Assembly (NCBI RefSeq): GCF_051020975.1
Contig: NW_027478162.1
Location: 23,436,001 to 23,500,000, forward strand
Reading direction: 5' to 3'
Length of the DNA stretch: 64,000 nucleotides
Source: Osmia lignaria lignaria
Lineage: Eukaryota; Arthropoda; Insecta; Hymenoptera; Megachilidae
A program made the translations under genes and the position numbers. The notes below the pieces were generated by a model. The model ran no database searches, was not told the origin of the DNA, and saw only the letters and a list, made by a program, of their open reading frames with translations. Numbering within the stretch: the first letter of the stretch is position 1; each line of letters starts with the position of its first letter. Positions 25,728 through 38,285 of this stretch are shown here, in pieces.

Positions 25728-27337
25728 TTGCAGATTTATCTCAAGGGAAGGGGTCTGACGGTCATATTTCGAGATATTTCTTCTTCTTGTTGTTCTTCTT
25801 CTGCACAGCTAAGCTGGAAGTGGCATTTGCAGGTCGCAATAGTGCAGAGTTATCTCAAAGAAAGGGGCCACGGTGTTTCTGTACCTCTATTATGTTGGTG
25901 CAGCTTCGGAACTTTTAAATATCTTGATATATCTCGAGAACTACGCATCTGATCAAAAAATATCATAGAACATAAATTGTAGGAAACATAATTCTCTACA
26001 AAAAAGGTCTCTTAACGTTTTGCCATAGCTCGCTTCGTTTCCGAGATATTTGCAGATTTATCTCAAGGGAAGGGTCCTGACGGACATATTTCGAGATATT
26101 TCTTCTTCTTGTTGTTCTTCTTCTGCACAGCTAAGCTGGAAGTGGCATTTGCAGCTCGCAATAGTGCAGAGTTACCTCAAAGAAAGGGGCCACGGTGTTC
26201 CTGTATCTCTATTATGTTGGTGCGGCTTCGGAACTTTTAAATATCTTGATATATCTCGAGAACTACGCATCTGATCGACAAATATCATAGAACATAAAAA
26301 GTAGGAAACATAATTCTCTACAAAAAAGGTCTCTTAACGTTTTGCCATAGCTCGCTTCGTTTCCGAGATATTTGCAGATTTATCTCAAGGGAAGGGTCCT
26401 GACGGACATATTTCGAGATATTTCTTCTTCTTGTTGTTCTTCTTCTGCACAGCTAAACTGGAAGTGGCATTTCCAGCTCGCAATAGTGCAGAGTTACCTC
26501 AAAGAAAGGGGCCACGGTGTTTCTGTATCTCTATTATGTTGGTGCCGCTTCGGAACTTTTAAATATCTGGATATATCTCGAGAACTACGCATCTGATCAA
26601 AAAATATCATAGAACATAAAAAGTAGGAAACTTAATTCTCTACAAAAAAGGTCTCTCAACATTTTGCCATAGCTCGCTTCGTTTCCGAGATATTTGCAGA
26701 TTTATCTCAAGGGAAGGGGCCTGACGGACATATTTCGAGATATTTCTTCTTCTTGTTCTTCTTCTTCTGCACAGCTAAGCTGGAAGTGGCATTTGCAGCT
26801 CGCAATAGTGCAGAGTTATCTCAAAGAAAGGGGCCACGGTGTTGCTGTATCTCTATTATGTTGGTGCGGCTTCGGAACTTTTAAATATCTTGATATATCT
26901 CGAGATCTACGCATCTGATTAAAAAATATCATAGAACATAAAAAGTAGGAAACTTAATTCTCTACAAAAAAGGTCTGTTAACATTTTGCCGTAGCTCGCT
27001 TCGTTTCCGAGATATTTGCAGATTTATCTCAAGGGAAGGGGTCTGACGGACATATTTCGAGATATTTCTTCTTCTTGTTGTTCTTCTTCTGCACAGCTTA
27101 GCTCGAAGTGGCATTTGCAGCTCGCAATAGTGCAGGGTTATCTCAAAGAAAGGGGCCACGGTGTTTCTGTATCTCTATTATGTTGGTGCGGCTTCGGAAC
27201 TTTTAAATATCTTGATATATCTCGAGAACTACGCATCTGATCGACAAATATCATAGAACGTAAATTGTAGGGAACATAATTCTCTACAAAAAAGGTCTCT
27301 TAACATTTTGCGATAGCTCGCTTCGTTTCCGAGATAT
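25728..27337 (+). repeat. Third, internally deleted copy (five of seven units)
   Basis: Units at 25728, 26050, 26372, 26694 and 27016 match the seven units 23474-25727 with two missing. The unit at 26694 starts with the upstream marker of 24440 (GGTCTCTCAAC rather than GGTGTCTCAAC) and ends with the marker of 25084 (GAGATCTACGCATCTGATTA rather than GAGAACTACGCATCTGATCG). It is therefore a fusion that dropped exactly 644 bp. The crossover lies between 26654 and 26905. The junction with copy 2 is at about 25663-25700, where TTTTCCCATAG begins. Confidence 0.88.
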
Positions 27338-28625
27338 TTGCAGATTTATCTCAAGGGAAGGGGCCTGACGGACATATTTCGAGATATTTCTTCTTCTTGT
27401 TGTTCTTCTTCTGCACAGCTAAGCTGGAAGTGGCATTTGCAGGTCGCAATAGTGCAGAGTTATCTCAAAGAAAGGGGCCACGGTGTTTCGGTACCTCTAT
27501 TATGTTGGTGCAGCTTCGGAACTTTTAAATATCTTGATATATCTCGAGAACTACGCATCTGATCAAAAAATATCATAGAACATAAATTGTAGGAAACATA
27601 ATTCTCTACAAAAAAGGTCTCTTAACGTTTTGCCATAGCTCGCTTCGTTTCCGAGATATTTGCAGATTTATCTCAAGGGAAGGGTCCTGACGGACATATT
27701 TCGAGATATTTCTTCTTCTTGTTGTTCTTCTTCTGCACAGCTAAGCTGGAAGTGGCATTTGCAGCTCGCAATAGTGCAGAGTTATCTCAAAGAAAGGGGC
27801 CACGGTGTTTCTGTATCTCTATTATGTTGGTGCGGCTTCGGAACTTTTAAATATCTTGATATATCTCGAGATCTACGCATCTGATCAAAAAATATCATAG
27901 AACATAAAAAGTAGGAAACTTAATTCTCTACAAAAAAGGTCTCCTAACATTTTGCCATAGCTCGCTTCGTTTCCGGGATATTTGCAGATTAATCTCAAGG
28001 GAAGGGGCCTGACGGACATATTTCGAGATATTTCTTCTTCTTGTTGTTCTTCTTCTGCACAGCTAAGCTGGAAGTGGCATTTGCAGCTCGCAATAGTGCA
28101 GAGTTATCTCAAAGAAAGGGGCCACGGTGTTTCTGTATCTCTATTATGTTGGTGCGGCTTCGGAACTTTTAAATATCTTGATATATCTCGAGATCTACGC
28201 ATCTGATTAAAAAATATCATAGACCATAAAAAGTAGGAAACTTAATTCTCTACAAAAGAGGTCTGTTAACATTTTGCCGTAGCTCGCTTCGTTTCCGAGA
28301 TATTTGCAGATTTATCACAAGGGAAGGGTCCTGACGGACATATTTCGAGATATTTCTTCTTCTTGTTGTTCTTCTTCTGCACAGCTAAGCTGGAAGTGGC
28401 ATTTACAGCTCGCAATAGTGCAGAGTTACCTCAAAGAAAGGGGCCACGGTGTTTCTGTATCTCTATTATGTTGGTGCGGCTTCGGAACTTTTAAATATCT
28501 TGATATATCTCGGGAACTACGCATCTGATCAAAAAATATCATAGAACATAAAAAGTAGGAAACTTAATTCTCTACTAGAAAGGTCTCTTAACATTTTGCC
28601 ATGGCTCGCTTCGTTTCCGAGATAT
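27338..28625 (+). repeat. Four transition units (27338-28304)
   Basis: The unit at 27338 is preceded by TTTGCGATAGC, a private form, and contains GTTTCGGTACC as at 29592. The unit at 27982 has CCGGGATATTTG and AGATTAATCTC and is preceded by GGTCTCCTAAC. The unit at 28304 has AGATTTATCACAAGG and is preceded by TAGACCATAAAAAG; the latter two features recur at 31202 (offset 2,898 bp, nine units). Confidence 0.83.
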
Positions 28626-30235
28626 TTGCAGATTTATCTCAAGGGATGGGGCCTGACGGACATATTTCGAGATATTTCTTCTTCTTGTTGTTCTTCTTCT
28701 GCACAGCTAAGCTGGAAGTGGCATTTGCAGCTCGCAATAGTGCAGAGTTATCTCAAAGAAAGGGGCCACGGTGTTTCTGTATCTCTATTATGTTGGTGCG
28801 GCTTCGGAACTTTTAAATATCTTGATATATCTCGAGATCTACGCATCTGATCAAAAAATATCATAGAACATAAAAAGTAGGAAACTTAATTCTCTACAAA
28901 AAAGGTCTCCTAACATTTTGCCATAGTTCGCTTCGTTTCCGGGATATTTGCAGATTAATCTCAAGGGAAGGGGCCTGACGGACATATTTCGAGATATTTC
29001 TTCTTCTTGTTGTTCTTCTTCTGCACAGCTAAGCTGGAAGTGGCATTTGCAGCTCGCAATAGTGCAGAGTTATCTCAAAGAAAGGGGCCACGGTGTTTCT
29101 GTATCTCTATTATGTTGGTGCGGCTTCGGAACTTTTAAATATCTTGATATATCTCGAGATCTACGCATCTGATCAAAAAATATCATAGAACATAAAAGGT
29201 AGGAAACTTAATTCTCTACAAAAAAGGTCTCTTAAGATTTTGCCATAGCTCGCTTCGTTTCCGAGATATTTGCAGATTTATCTCAAGGGAAGGGGCCTGA
29301 CGGACATATTTCGAGATATTTCTTCTTCTTGTTGTTCTTCTTCTGCACAGCTAAGCTGGAAGTGGCATTTGCAGCTCGCAATAGTGCAGAGTTACCTCAA
29401 AGAAAGGGGCCACGGTGTTTCTGTATCTCTATTATGTTGGTGCCGCTTCGGAACTTTTAAATATCTGGATATATCTCGAGAACTACGCATCTGATCAAAA
29501 AATATCATTGAACATAAAAAGTAGGAAACTTAATTCTCTACAAAAAAGGTCTCTTAACATTTTGCCATAGCTCGCTTCGTTTCCGAGATATTTGCAGATT
29601 TATCTCAAGGGAAGGGGCCTGACGGACATATTTCGAGATATTTCTTCTTCTTGTTCTTCTTCTTCTGCACAGCTAAGCTGGAAGTGGCATTTGCAGCTCG
29701 CAATAGTGCAGAGTTATCTCAAAGAAAGGGGCCACGGTGTTTCGGTACCTCTATTATGTTGGTGCAGCTTCGGAACTTTTAAATATCTTGATATATCTCG
29801 AGAACTACGCATCTGATCAAAAAGTATCATAGAACATAAATTGTAGGAAACATAATTCTCTACAAAAAAGGTCTCTTAACGTTTTGCCATAGCTCGCTTC
29901 GTTTCCGAGATATTTGCAGATTTATCTCAAGGGAAGGGTCCTGACGGACATATTTCGAGATATTTCTTCTTCTTGTTGTTCTTCTTCTGCACAGCTAAGC
30001 TGGAAGTGGCATTTGCAGCTCGCAATAGTGCAGAGTTACCTCAAAGAAAGGGGCCACGGTGTTTCTGTATCTCTATTATGTTGGTGCGGCTTCGGAACTT
30101 TTAAATATCTTGATATATCTCGGGAACTACGCATCTGATCAAAAAATATCATAGAACATAAAAAGTAGGAAACTTAATTCTCTACAAGAAAGGTCTCTTA
30201 ACATTTTGCCATGGCTCGCTTCGTTTCCGAGATAT
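28626..30235 (+). repeat. Five-unit block, 1,610 bp, partly repeated at 30236
   Basis: The unit at 28626 is preceded by GCCATGGCTCGC and contains CAAGGGATGGGGCC; both features recur at 30236 (offset 1,610 bp). The next unit, 28948, is preceded by GGTCTCCTAAC and carries CCGGGATATTTG and AGATTAATCTC, which recur at 30558. The pair 28626-28948 also matches 27660-27982 at 966 bp in its later part. In the 30558 unit the middle and 3' part switch to the type found at 29270 (GTGCCGCTTC, TCTGGATATATC). Confidence 0.85.
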
Positions 30236-32811
30236 TTGCAGATTTATCTCAAGGGATGGGGCCTGACGGACATATTTCGAGATATTTCTTCTTCTTGTTG
30301 TTCTTCTTCTGCACAGCTAAGCTGGAAGTGGCATTTGCAGCTCGCAATAGTGCAGAGTTATCTCAAAGAAAGGGGCCACGGTGTTTCTGTATCTCTATTA
30401 TGTTGGTGCGGCTTCGGAACTTTTAAATATCTTGATATATCTCGAGATCTACGCATCTGATCAAAAAATATCATAGAACATAAAAAGTAGGAAACTTAAT
30501 TCTCTACAAAAAAGGTCTCCTAACATTTTGCCATAGCTCGCTTCGTTTCCGGGATATTTGCAGATTAATCTCAAGGGAAGGGGCCTGACGGACATATTTC
30601 GAGATATTTCTTCTTCTTGTTGTTCTTCTTCTGCACAGCTAAGCTGGAAGTGGCATTTGCAGCTCGCAATAGTGCAGAGTTACCTCAAAGAAAGGGGCCA
30701 CGGTGTTTCTGTATCTCTATTATGTTGGTGCCGCTTCGGAACTTTTAAATATCTGGATATATCTCGAGAACTACGCATCTGATCAAAAAATATCATTGAA
30801 CATAAAAAGTAGGAAACTTAATTCTCTACAAAAAAGGTCTCTTAACATTTTGCCATAGCTCGCTTCGTTTCCGAGATATTTGCAGATTTATCTCAAGGGA
30901 AGGGGCCTGACGGACATATTTCGAGATATTTCTTCTTCTTGTTCTTCTTCTTCTGCACAGCTAAGCTGGAAGTGGCATTTGCAGCTCGCAATAGTGCAGA
31001 GTTATCTCAAAGAAAGGGGCCACGGTGTTGCTGTATCTCTATTATGTTGGTGCGGCTTCGGAACTTTTAAATATCTTGATATATCTCGAGATCTACGCAT
31101 CTGATTAAAAAATATCATAGACCATAAAAAGTAGGAAACTTAATTCTCTACAAAAAAGGTCTGTTAACATTTTGCCGTAGCTCGCTTCGTTTCCGAGATA
31201 TTTGCAGATTTATCACAAGGGAAGGGTCCTGACGGACATATTTCGAGATATTTCTTCTTCTTGTTGTTCTTCTTCTGCACAGCTAAGCTGGAAGTGGCAT
31301 TTGCAGCTCGCAATAGTGCAGAGTTACCTCAAAGAAAGGGGCCACGGTGTTTCTGTATCTCTATTATGTTCGTGCGGCTTCGGAACTTTTAAATATCTTG
31401 ATATATCTCGGGAACTACGCATCTGATCAAAAAATATCATAGAACATAAAAAGTAGGAAACTTAATTCTCTACAAAAAAGGTCTCTTAAGATTTTGCCAT
31501 AGCTCGCTTCGTTTCCGAGATATTTGCAGATTTATCTCAAGGGAAGGGGCCTGACGGACATATTTCGAGATATTTCTTCTTCTTGTTGTTCTTCTTCTGC
31601 ACAGCTAAGCTGGAAGTGGCATTTGCAGCTCGCAATAGTGCAGAGTTACCTCAAAGAAAGGGGCCACGGTGTTTGTGTATTTCTATTATGTTGGTGCCGC
31701 TTCGGAACTTTTAAATATCTTGATATTTCTCGAGAACTACGCATCTGATCAAAAAATATCATAGAACATAAAAAGTAGGAAACTTAATTCTCTACAAAAA
31801 AGGTCTCTTAACATTTTGCCATAGCTCGCTTCGTTTCCGAGATATTTGCAGATTTATCTCAAGGGAAGGGGCCTGACGGACATATTTCGAGATATTTCTT
31901 CTTCTTGTTGTTCCTCTTCTGCACAGCTAAGCTGGAAGTGGCATTTGCGGCTCGCACTGGTGCAGAGTTATCTCAAAGAAAGGGGCCACGGTGTTTCTGT
32001 ATCTCTATTATGTTGGTGCGGTTTCGGAACTTTTACATATCTCGATATATCTCGAAAACTACGCTTCTGATCAAAAAATATCATAGAACATAAATTGTAG
32101 GAAACATAGTTCTCTACAAAAAAGGTCTCTTAACGTTTTGCCATAGCTCGCTTCGTTTCCGAGATATTTGCAGATTTATCTCAAGGGAAGGGTCCTGACG
32201 GACATATTTCGAGATATTTCTTCTTCTTGTTGTTCTTCTTCTGCACAGCTAAACTGGAAGTGGCATTTCCAGCTCGCAATAGTGCAGAGTTATCCCGAAG
32301 AAAGGGGCCACGGTGTTTCTGTATCTCTATTATGTTGGTGCAGCTTCGGAACTTTTAAATATCTTGATATATCTCGAGAACTACGCATCTGATCAAAAAA
32401 TATCATAGAACATAAAAAGTAGGAAACTTAATTCTCTACAAAAAAGGTATCTCAACATTTTGCCATAGCTCGCTTCGTTTCCGAGATATTTGCAGATATA
32501 TCTCAAGGGAAGGGGCTTGACGGACATATTTCGAGATATTTCTTCTTCTTGTTGTTCTTCTTCTGCACAGCTAAGCTGGAAGTGGCATTTGCAGGTCGCA
32601 ATAGTGCAGAGTTATCTCAAAGAAAGGGGCCACGGTGTTTCTGTACCTCTATTATGTTGGCGCGGCGTCGGAACTTTTAAATATCTTGATATATCTCGAG
32701 AACTACGCATCTGATCAAATAATATCATAGAACATAAAAAGTAGGAAACTTAATTCTCTACAAATAAGGTCTCTTAACATTTTGCCATAGCTCGCTTCGT
32801 TTCCGAGATAT
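30236..32811 (+). repeat. Mixed satellite units (30236-32490)
   Basis: Eight units without a simple higher-order pattern. 31202 repeats 28304 (ATCACAAGG, CGGGAACTACG) and adds ATGTTCGTGCGG. 31524 has GTTTGTGTATTTC and GATATTTCTCG. 31846 has TTGTTCCTCTTC, CGCACTGGTGC and TTTACATATCTCG. 32168 is followed by units of the left-hand type (GGTATCTCAAC, ATATATCTCAAGG). 32490 has GTTGGCGCGGCGTCGG, shared with 37642. Confidence 0.8.
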
Positions 32812-33455
32812 TTGCAGATTTATCTCAAGGGAAGGGGTCTGACGGACATATTTCGAGATATTTCTTCTTCTTGTTGTTCTTCTTCTGCACAGCTCAGCTG
32901 GAAGTGGCATTTGCAGCTCGCAATAGTGCAGAGTTATCTCAAATAAAGGGGCCACGGTGTTTCTGTATCTCTATTATGTTGGTGCGGTTTCGGAACTTTT
33001 AAATATCTTGATATATCTCGAGAACTACGCATCTGATCAAATCATATCATAGAACATAAAAAGTAGGAAACTTAATTCTCTACAAATAAGGTCTCTTAAC
33101 ATTTTGCCATAGCTCGCTTCGTTTCCGAGATATTTGCAGATTTATCTCAAGGGAAGGGTCCTGACGGACATATTTCGAGATATTTCTTCTTCTTGTTGTT
33201 CTTCTTATGCACAGCTAAACTGGAAGTGGCATTTCCAGCTCGCAATAGTGCAGAGTTATCTCAAAGAAAGGGGCCACGGTGTTTCTGTATCTCTATTATG
33301 TTGGTGCGGCTTCGGAACTCTTAAATATCTTGATATATCTCGAGAACTACGCATCTGATCAAAAAATATCATAGAACATAAAAAGTGGGAAACTTAATTC
33401 TCTACAAAAAAGGTCTCTTAAGATTTTGCCATAGCTCGCTTCGATTCCGAGATAT
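32812..33455 (+). repeat. Two units copied at 41184 (26-unit offset), copy 1
   Basis: The unit at 32812 has CAGCTCAGCTGG, TCTCAAATAAAGGGG, GTGCGGTTTCGG and GATCAAATCATATC. All four are shared with the unit at 41184, 8,372 bp (26 units) away. The following units (33134 and 41506) share CTTCTTATGCACAG but diverge after their middle. This is the longest-range specific pairing I found in the left and middle parts of the window. Confidence 0.87.
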
Positions 33456-35709
33456 TTGCAGATTTATCTCAAGGGAAGGGGCCTGACGGGCATATTTCGA
33501 GATATTTCTTCTTCTTGTTGTTCTTCTTCTGCACAGCTAAACTGGAAGTGGCATTTCCAGCTCGCAATACTGCAGAGTTATCCCGAAGAAAGGGGCCACG
33601 GTGTTTCTGTATCTCTATTATGTTGGTGCGGCTTCGGAACTTTTAAATATCTCGATATATCTCGAAAACTACACTTCTGATCAAAAAATATCATAGAACA
33701 TAAATCGTAGAAAACATAATTCTCTACAAAAAAGGTCTCTTAACATTTTGCCATAGCTCGCTTCGTTTCCGAGATATTTGCAGATTTATCTCAAGGGAAG
33801 GGTCCTGACGGACATATTTCGAGATATTTCTTCTTCTTGTTGTTCTTCTTATGCACAGCTAAACTGGAAGTGGCATTTCCAGCTCGCAAGAGTGCAGAGT
33901 TATCTCAAAGAAAGGGGCCACGGTGTTTCTGTATCTCTATTATGTTGGTGCGGCTTCGGAACTTTTAAATATCTTGATATATCTCGAGAACTACGCATCT
34001 GATCGAAGAATATCATAGAACATAAATTGTAGGAATCATAATTCTCTACAAAAAAGGTCTCTTAACGTTTTGCCATAGCTCGCTTCGTTTCCGAGATATT
34101 TGCAGATTTATCTCAAGGGAAGGGTCCTGACGGACATATTTCGGGATATTTCTTCTTCTTGTTGTTCTTCTTCTGCACAGCTAAACTGGAAGTGGCATTT
34201 CCAGCTAGCAATAGTGCAGAGTTATCTCAAAGAAAGGGGCCACGGTGTTTCTGTATCTCTATTATGTTGGTGCGGCTTCGGAACTCTTAAATATCTTGAT
34301 ATATCTCGAGAACTACGCATCTGATCGAAAAATATCATAGAACATAAAAAGTAGGAAACGTAATTCTCTTCAAAAAAGGTCTCTTAACATTTTGCCATAG
34401 CTCGCTTCGTTTCCGAGATATTTGCAGATTTATCTCAAGGGAAGGGGACTGACGGTCATATTTCGAGATATTTCTTCTTCTTGTTGTTCTTCTTCTGCAC
34501 AGCTAAGCTGGAAGTGGCATTTGCAGCTCGCAGTAGTGCAGAGTTATCTCAAAGAAAGGGGCCACAGTGTTTCTGTATCTCTATTATGTTGGTGCGGCTT
34601 CGGAACTTTTAAATATCTTGATATATCTCGAGAACTACGCATCTGATCAAATAATATCATAGAACATAAAAAGTAGGAAACTTAATTCTCTACAAATAAG
34701 GTCGCTTAACATTTTGCCATAGCTCGCTTCGTTTCCGAGATATTTGCAGATTTATCCCAAGGGAAGGGGCCTGACGGACATATTTCGAGATATTTCTTCT
34801 TCTTGTTGTTCTTCTTCTGCACAGCTAAGCTGGAAGTGGCATTTGCAGCTCGCAATAGTGCAGAGTTATCTCAAAGAAAGGGGCCACGGTGTTTCTGTAT
34901 CTCTATTATGTTGGTGCTGCTTCGGACCTTTTAAATATCTCGATATATCTCGAAAACTACGCTTCTGATCAAAAAATATCATAGAACATAAATTGTAGGA
35001 AACATAATTCTCTACAAAAAAGGTCTCTTAACATTTTGCCATAACTCGCTTCGTTTCCGAGATATTTGCAGATTTATCTCAAGGGGAGGGTCCTGACGGA
35101 CATATTTCGGGATATTTCTTCTTCTTGTTGTTCTTCTTCTGCACAGCTAAACTGGAAGTGGCATTTCCAGCTCGCAATAGTGCAGAGTTATCTCAAAGAA
35201 AGGGGCCACGGTGTTTCTGTATCTCTATTATGTTGGTGCGGCTTCGGAACTCTTAAATATCTTGATATATCTCGAGAACTACGCTTCTGATCAAAAAATA
35301 TCATAGAACATAAATTGTAGGAAACATAATTCTCTACAAAAAAGGTCTCTTAACGTTTTGCCATAGCTCGCTTCGTTTCCGAGATATTTGCAGATTTATC
35401 TCAAGGGAAGGGTCCTGACGGACATATTTCGAGATATTTCTTCTTCTTGTTGTTCTTCTTCTGCACAGCTAAACTGGAAGTGGCATTTGCAGCTCGCAAT
35501 AGTGCAGAGTTATCTCAAAGAAAGGGGCCACGGTGTTTCTGTACCTCTATTATGTTGGTGCGGCTTCGGAACTTTTAAATATCTTGATATATCTCGAGAA
35601 CTACGCATCTGATCAAAAAATATCATAGAACATAAAAAGTGGGAAACTTAATTCTCTACAAAAAAGGTCTCTTAAGATTTTGCCATAGCTCGCTTCGTTT
35701 CCGAGATAT
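33456..35709 (+). repeat. Seven heterogeneous satellite units
   Basis: Units start at 33456, 33778, 34100, 34422, 34744, 35066 and 35388. Markers include CTTCGATTCCGAG, CGGGCATATTTC and GCAATACTGCAG (33456 and the bases just before it); CTTCTTATGCAC and GCAAGAGTGC (33778); CCAGCTAGC (34100); CGCAGTAGTGC with CCACAGTG (34422, shared with 39252, 40862 and 42150); and AGATTTATCCCAAGG (34744, shared with 41184, 42472, 43760 and 45048). Markers combine freely from unit to unit, as expected after many small exchanges. Confidence 0.8.
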
Positions 35710-36675
35710 TTGCAGATTTATCTCAAGGGAAGGGGCCTGACGGACATATTTCGAGATATTTCTTCTTCTTGTTGTTCTTCTTCTGCACAGCTAAGCTGGA
35801 AGTGGCATTTGCAGCTCGCAATAGTGCAGAGTTACCTCAAAGAAAGGGGCCACGGTGTTTCTGTATCTCTATTATGTTCGTGCCGCTTCGGAACTTTTAA
35901 ATATCTGGATATATCTCGAGAACTACGCATCTGATCAAAAAATATCATACAACATAAAAAGTAGGAAACTTAATTCTCTACAAAGAAGGTCTCTTAACAT
36001 TTTGCCATAGCTCGCTTCGTTTCCGAGATATTTGCAGATTTATCTCAAGGGAAGGGGCCTGACGGACATATTTCGAGATATTTCTTCTTCTTGTTGTTCT
36101 TCTTCTGCACAGCTAAGCTGGAAGTGGCATTTGCAGCTCGCAATAGTGCAGAGTTACCTCAAAGAAAGGGGCCACGGTGTTTCTGTATCTCTATTATGTT
36201 GGTGCCGCTTCGGAACTTTTAAATATCTGGATATATCTCGAGAACTACGCATCTGATCAAAAAATATCATACAACATAAAAAGTAGGAAACTTAATTCTC
36301 TACAAAGAAGGTCTCTTAACATTTTGCCATAGCTCGCTTCGTTTCCGAGATATTTGCAGATTTATCTCAAGGGAAGGGGCCTGACGGACATATTTCGAGA
36401 TATTTCTTCTTCTTGTTGTTCTTCTTCTGCACAGCTAAGCTGGAAGTGGCATTTGCAGCTCGCAATAGTGCAGAGTTACCTCAAAGAAAGGGGCCACGGT
36501 GTTTCTGTATCTCTATTATGTTGGTGCCGCTTCGGAACTTTTAAATATCTGGATATATCTCGAGAACTACGCATCTGATCAAAAAATATCATACAACATA
36601 AAAAGTAGGAAACTTAATTCTCTACAAAGAAGGTCTCTTAACATTTTGCCATAGCTCGCTTCGTTTCCGAGATAT
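35710..36675 (+). repeat. Three successive near-identical single units
   Basis: The units at 36032 and 36354 look identical over 322 bp, including the uncommon CTACAAAGAAGG tail and ATACAACAT. The unit at 35710 differs mainly by ATGTTCGTGCC. This is duplication at the level of one unit, in contrast to the multi-unit blocks elsewhere. The pair 35710-36353 also recurs at 38608-39251 (offset 2,898 bp), with ATGTTCGTGCC and CAAAGAAGG preserved. Confidence 0.87.
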
Positions 36676-37963
36676 TTGCAGATTTATCTCAAGGGAAGGG
36701 GCCTGACGGACATATTTCGAGATATTTCTTCTTCTTGTCCTTCTTCTTCTGCACAGCTAAGCTGGAAGTGGCATTTGCAGCGCGCAATAGTGCAGAGTTA
36801 TCTCAAAGAAAGGGGCCACGGTGTTTCTGTATCTCTATTATGTTGGTGTGGCTTCGGAACTTTTAAATATCTTGATATATCTCGAGAACTACGCATCTGA
36901 TCAAAAAATATCATAGAACATAAAAAGTAGGAAACCTAATTTTCTACAAAAAAGGTCTCTTAACATTTTGCCGTAGATCGCTTCGTTTCTGAGATATTTG
37001 CAGATTTATCTCAAGGGAAGGGGCCTGACGGACATATTTCGAGATATTTCTTCTTCTTGTTCTTCTTCTTCTGCACAGCTAAGCTAGAAGTGGCATTTGC
37101 AGCTCGCAATAGTGCAGAGTTATCTCAAAGAAAGGGGCCACGGTGTTTCTGTATCTCTATTATGTTGGTGCGGCTGCGGAACTTTTAAATATCTTGATAT
37201 ATCTCGAGAACTACGCATCTGATCAAAAAATATCATAGAACATAAAAAGTGGGAAACTTAATTCTCTACAAAAAAGGTCTCTTAACATTTTGCCATAGCT
37301 CGCTTGGTTTCCGAGATATTTGCAGATTTATCTCAAGGGAAGGGGCCTGACGGACATATTTCGAGATATTTCTTCTTCTTGTTGTTCTTCTTCTGCACAG
37401 CTAAGCTGGAAGTGGCATTTGCAGCTCGCAATAGTGCAGAGTTATCTCAAAGAAAGGGGCCACGGTGTTTCTGTATCTCTATTATGTTGGTGCGGCTTCG
37501 GATCTTTTAAATATCTCGATATATCTCGAAAACTACGCTTCTGATCAAAAAATATCATAGAACATAAAAAGTAGGAAACTTAATTCTCTACAAAAAAGGT
37601 GTCTTAACATTTTGCCATAGCTCGCTTCGTTTCTGAGATATTTGCAGATTTATCTCAAGGGAAGGGGCCTGACGGACATATTTCGAGATAGTTCTTCTTC
37701 TTGTTGTTCTTCTTCTGCACAGCTAAGCTGGAAGTGGCATTTGCAGCTCGCAATAGTGCAGAGTTATCTCAAAGAAAGGGGCCACGGTGTTTCTGTACCT
37801 CTATTATGTTGGCGCGGCGTCGGAACTTTTAAATATCTTGATATATCTCGAGAACTACGCATCTGATCAAAAAATATCATAGAACATAAAAAGTAGGAAA
37901 CTTAATTCTCTACAAAAAAGGTCTCTTAACATTTTGCCATAGCTCGCTTCGTTTCCGAGGTAT
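36676..37963 (+). repeat. Four diverged satellite units
   Basis: The unit at 36676 has TTGTCCTTCTTC, GCAGCGCGC, GTGTGGCTTC, and AACCTAATTTTC in its tail. The unit at 36998 has GCTAGAAGTGG and GCGGCTGCGG, and follows CCGTAGATCGC and TTTCTGAG. The unit at 37320 is preceded by CGCTTGGTTTCC, as is 7389. The unit at 37642 has CGAGATAGTTCTTC and GGCGCGGCGTCGG. Many of these changes are found only once, so this stretch has been homogenised less recently than its surroundings. Confidence 0.8.
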
Positions 37964-38285
37964 TTGCAGATTTATCTCGAGGGAAGGGGCCTGACGGACA
38001 TATTTCGAAATATTTCTTCTTCTTGTTGTTCTTCTTCTGCACAGCTAAGCTGGAAGCGGCATTTGCGGCTCGCACTAGTGCAGAGTTATCTCAAAGAAAG
38101 GGGCCACGGTGTTTCTGTATCTCTATTATGTTGGTGCGGCTTCGGAACTTTTAAATATCTCGTTATATCTCGAAAACTACGCTTCTGATCAAAAAATATC
38201 ATAGAACATAAATTGTAGGAAACATAATTCTCTACAAAAAAGGTCTCTTAACGTTTTGCCATAGCTCGCTTCGTTTCCGAGATAT
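37964..38285 (+). repeat. Unit copied at 40540 (eight-unit offset), copy 1
   Basis: This unit shares CCGAGGTATTTG, TCTCGAGGGAAGG, TTTCGAAATATTTC, GAAGCGGCATTTGCGG and ATCTCGTTATATC with the unit at 40540, exactly 2,576 bp away. No other unit that I read has this combination. The upstream and downstream neighbours of the two copies are less similar, so the copied tract is short, roughly one to one and a half units. Confidence 0.86.

Noticed and set aside
28601..28816. A 71-codon frame starting at a true ATG (also at 30211-30426)
   Set aside because: The ATG arises from one substitution (GCCATGGCTCGC for GCCATAGCTCGC) present in two units that are copies of each other 1,610 bp apart. The rest of the frame is ordinary satellite sequence present everywhere without that start. 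There is no promoter, intron or protein family signature to support it.
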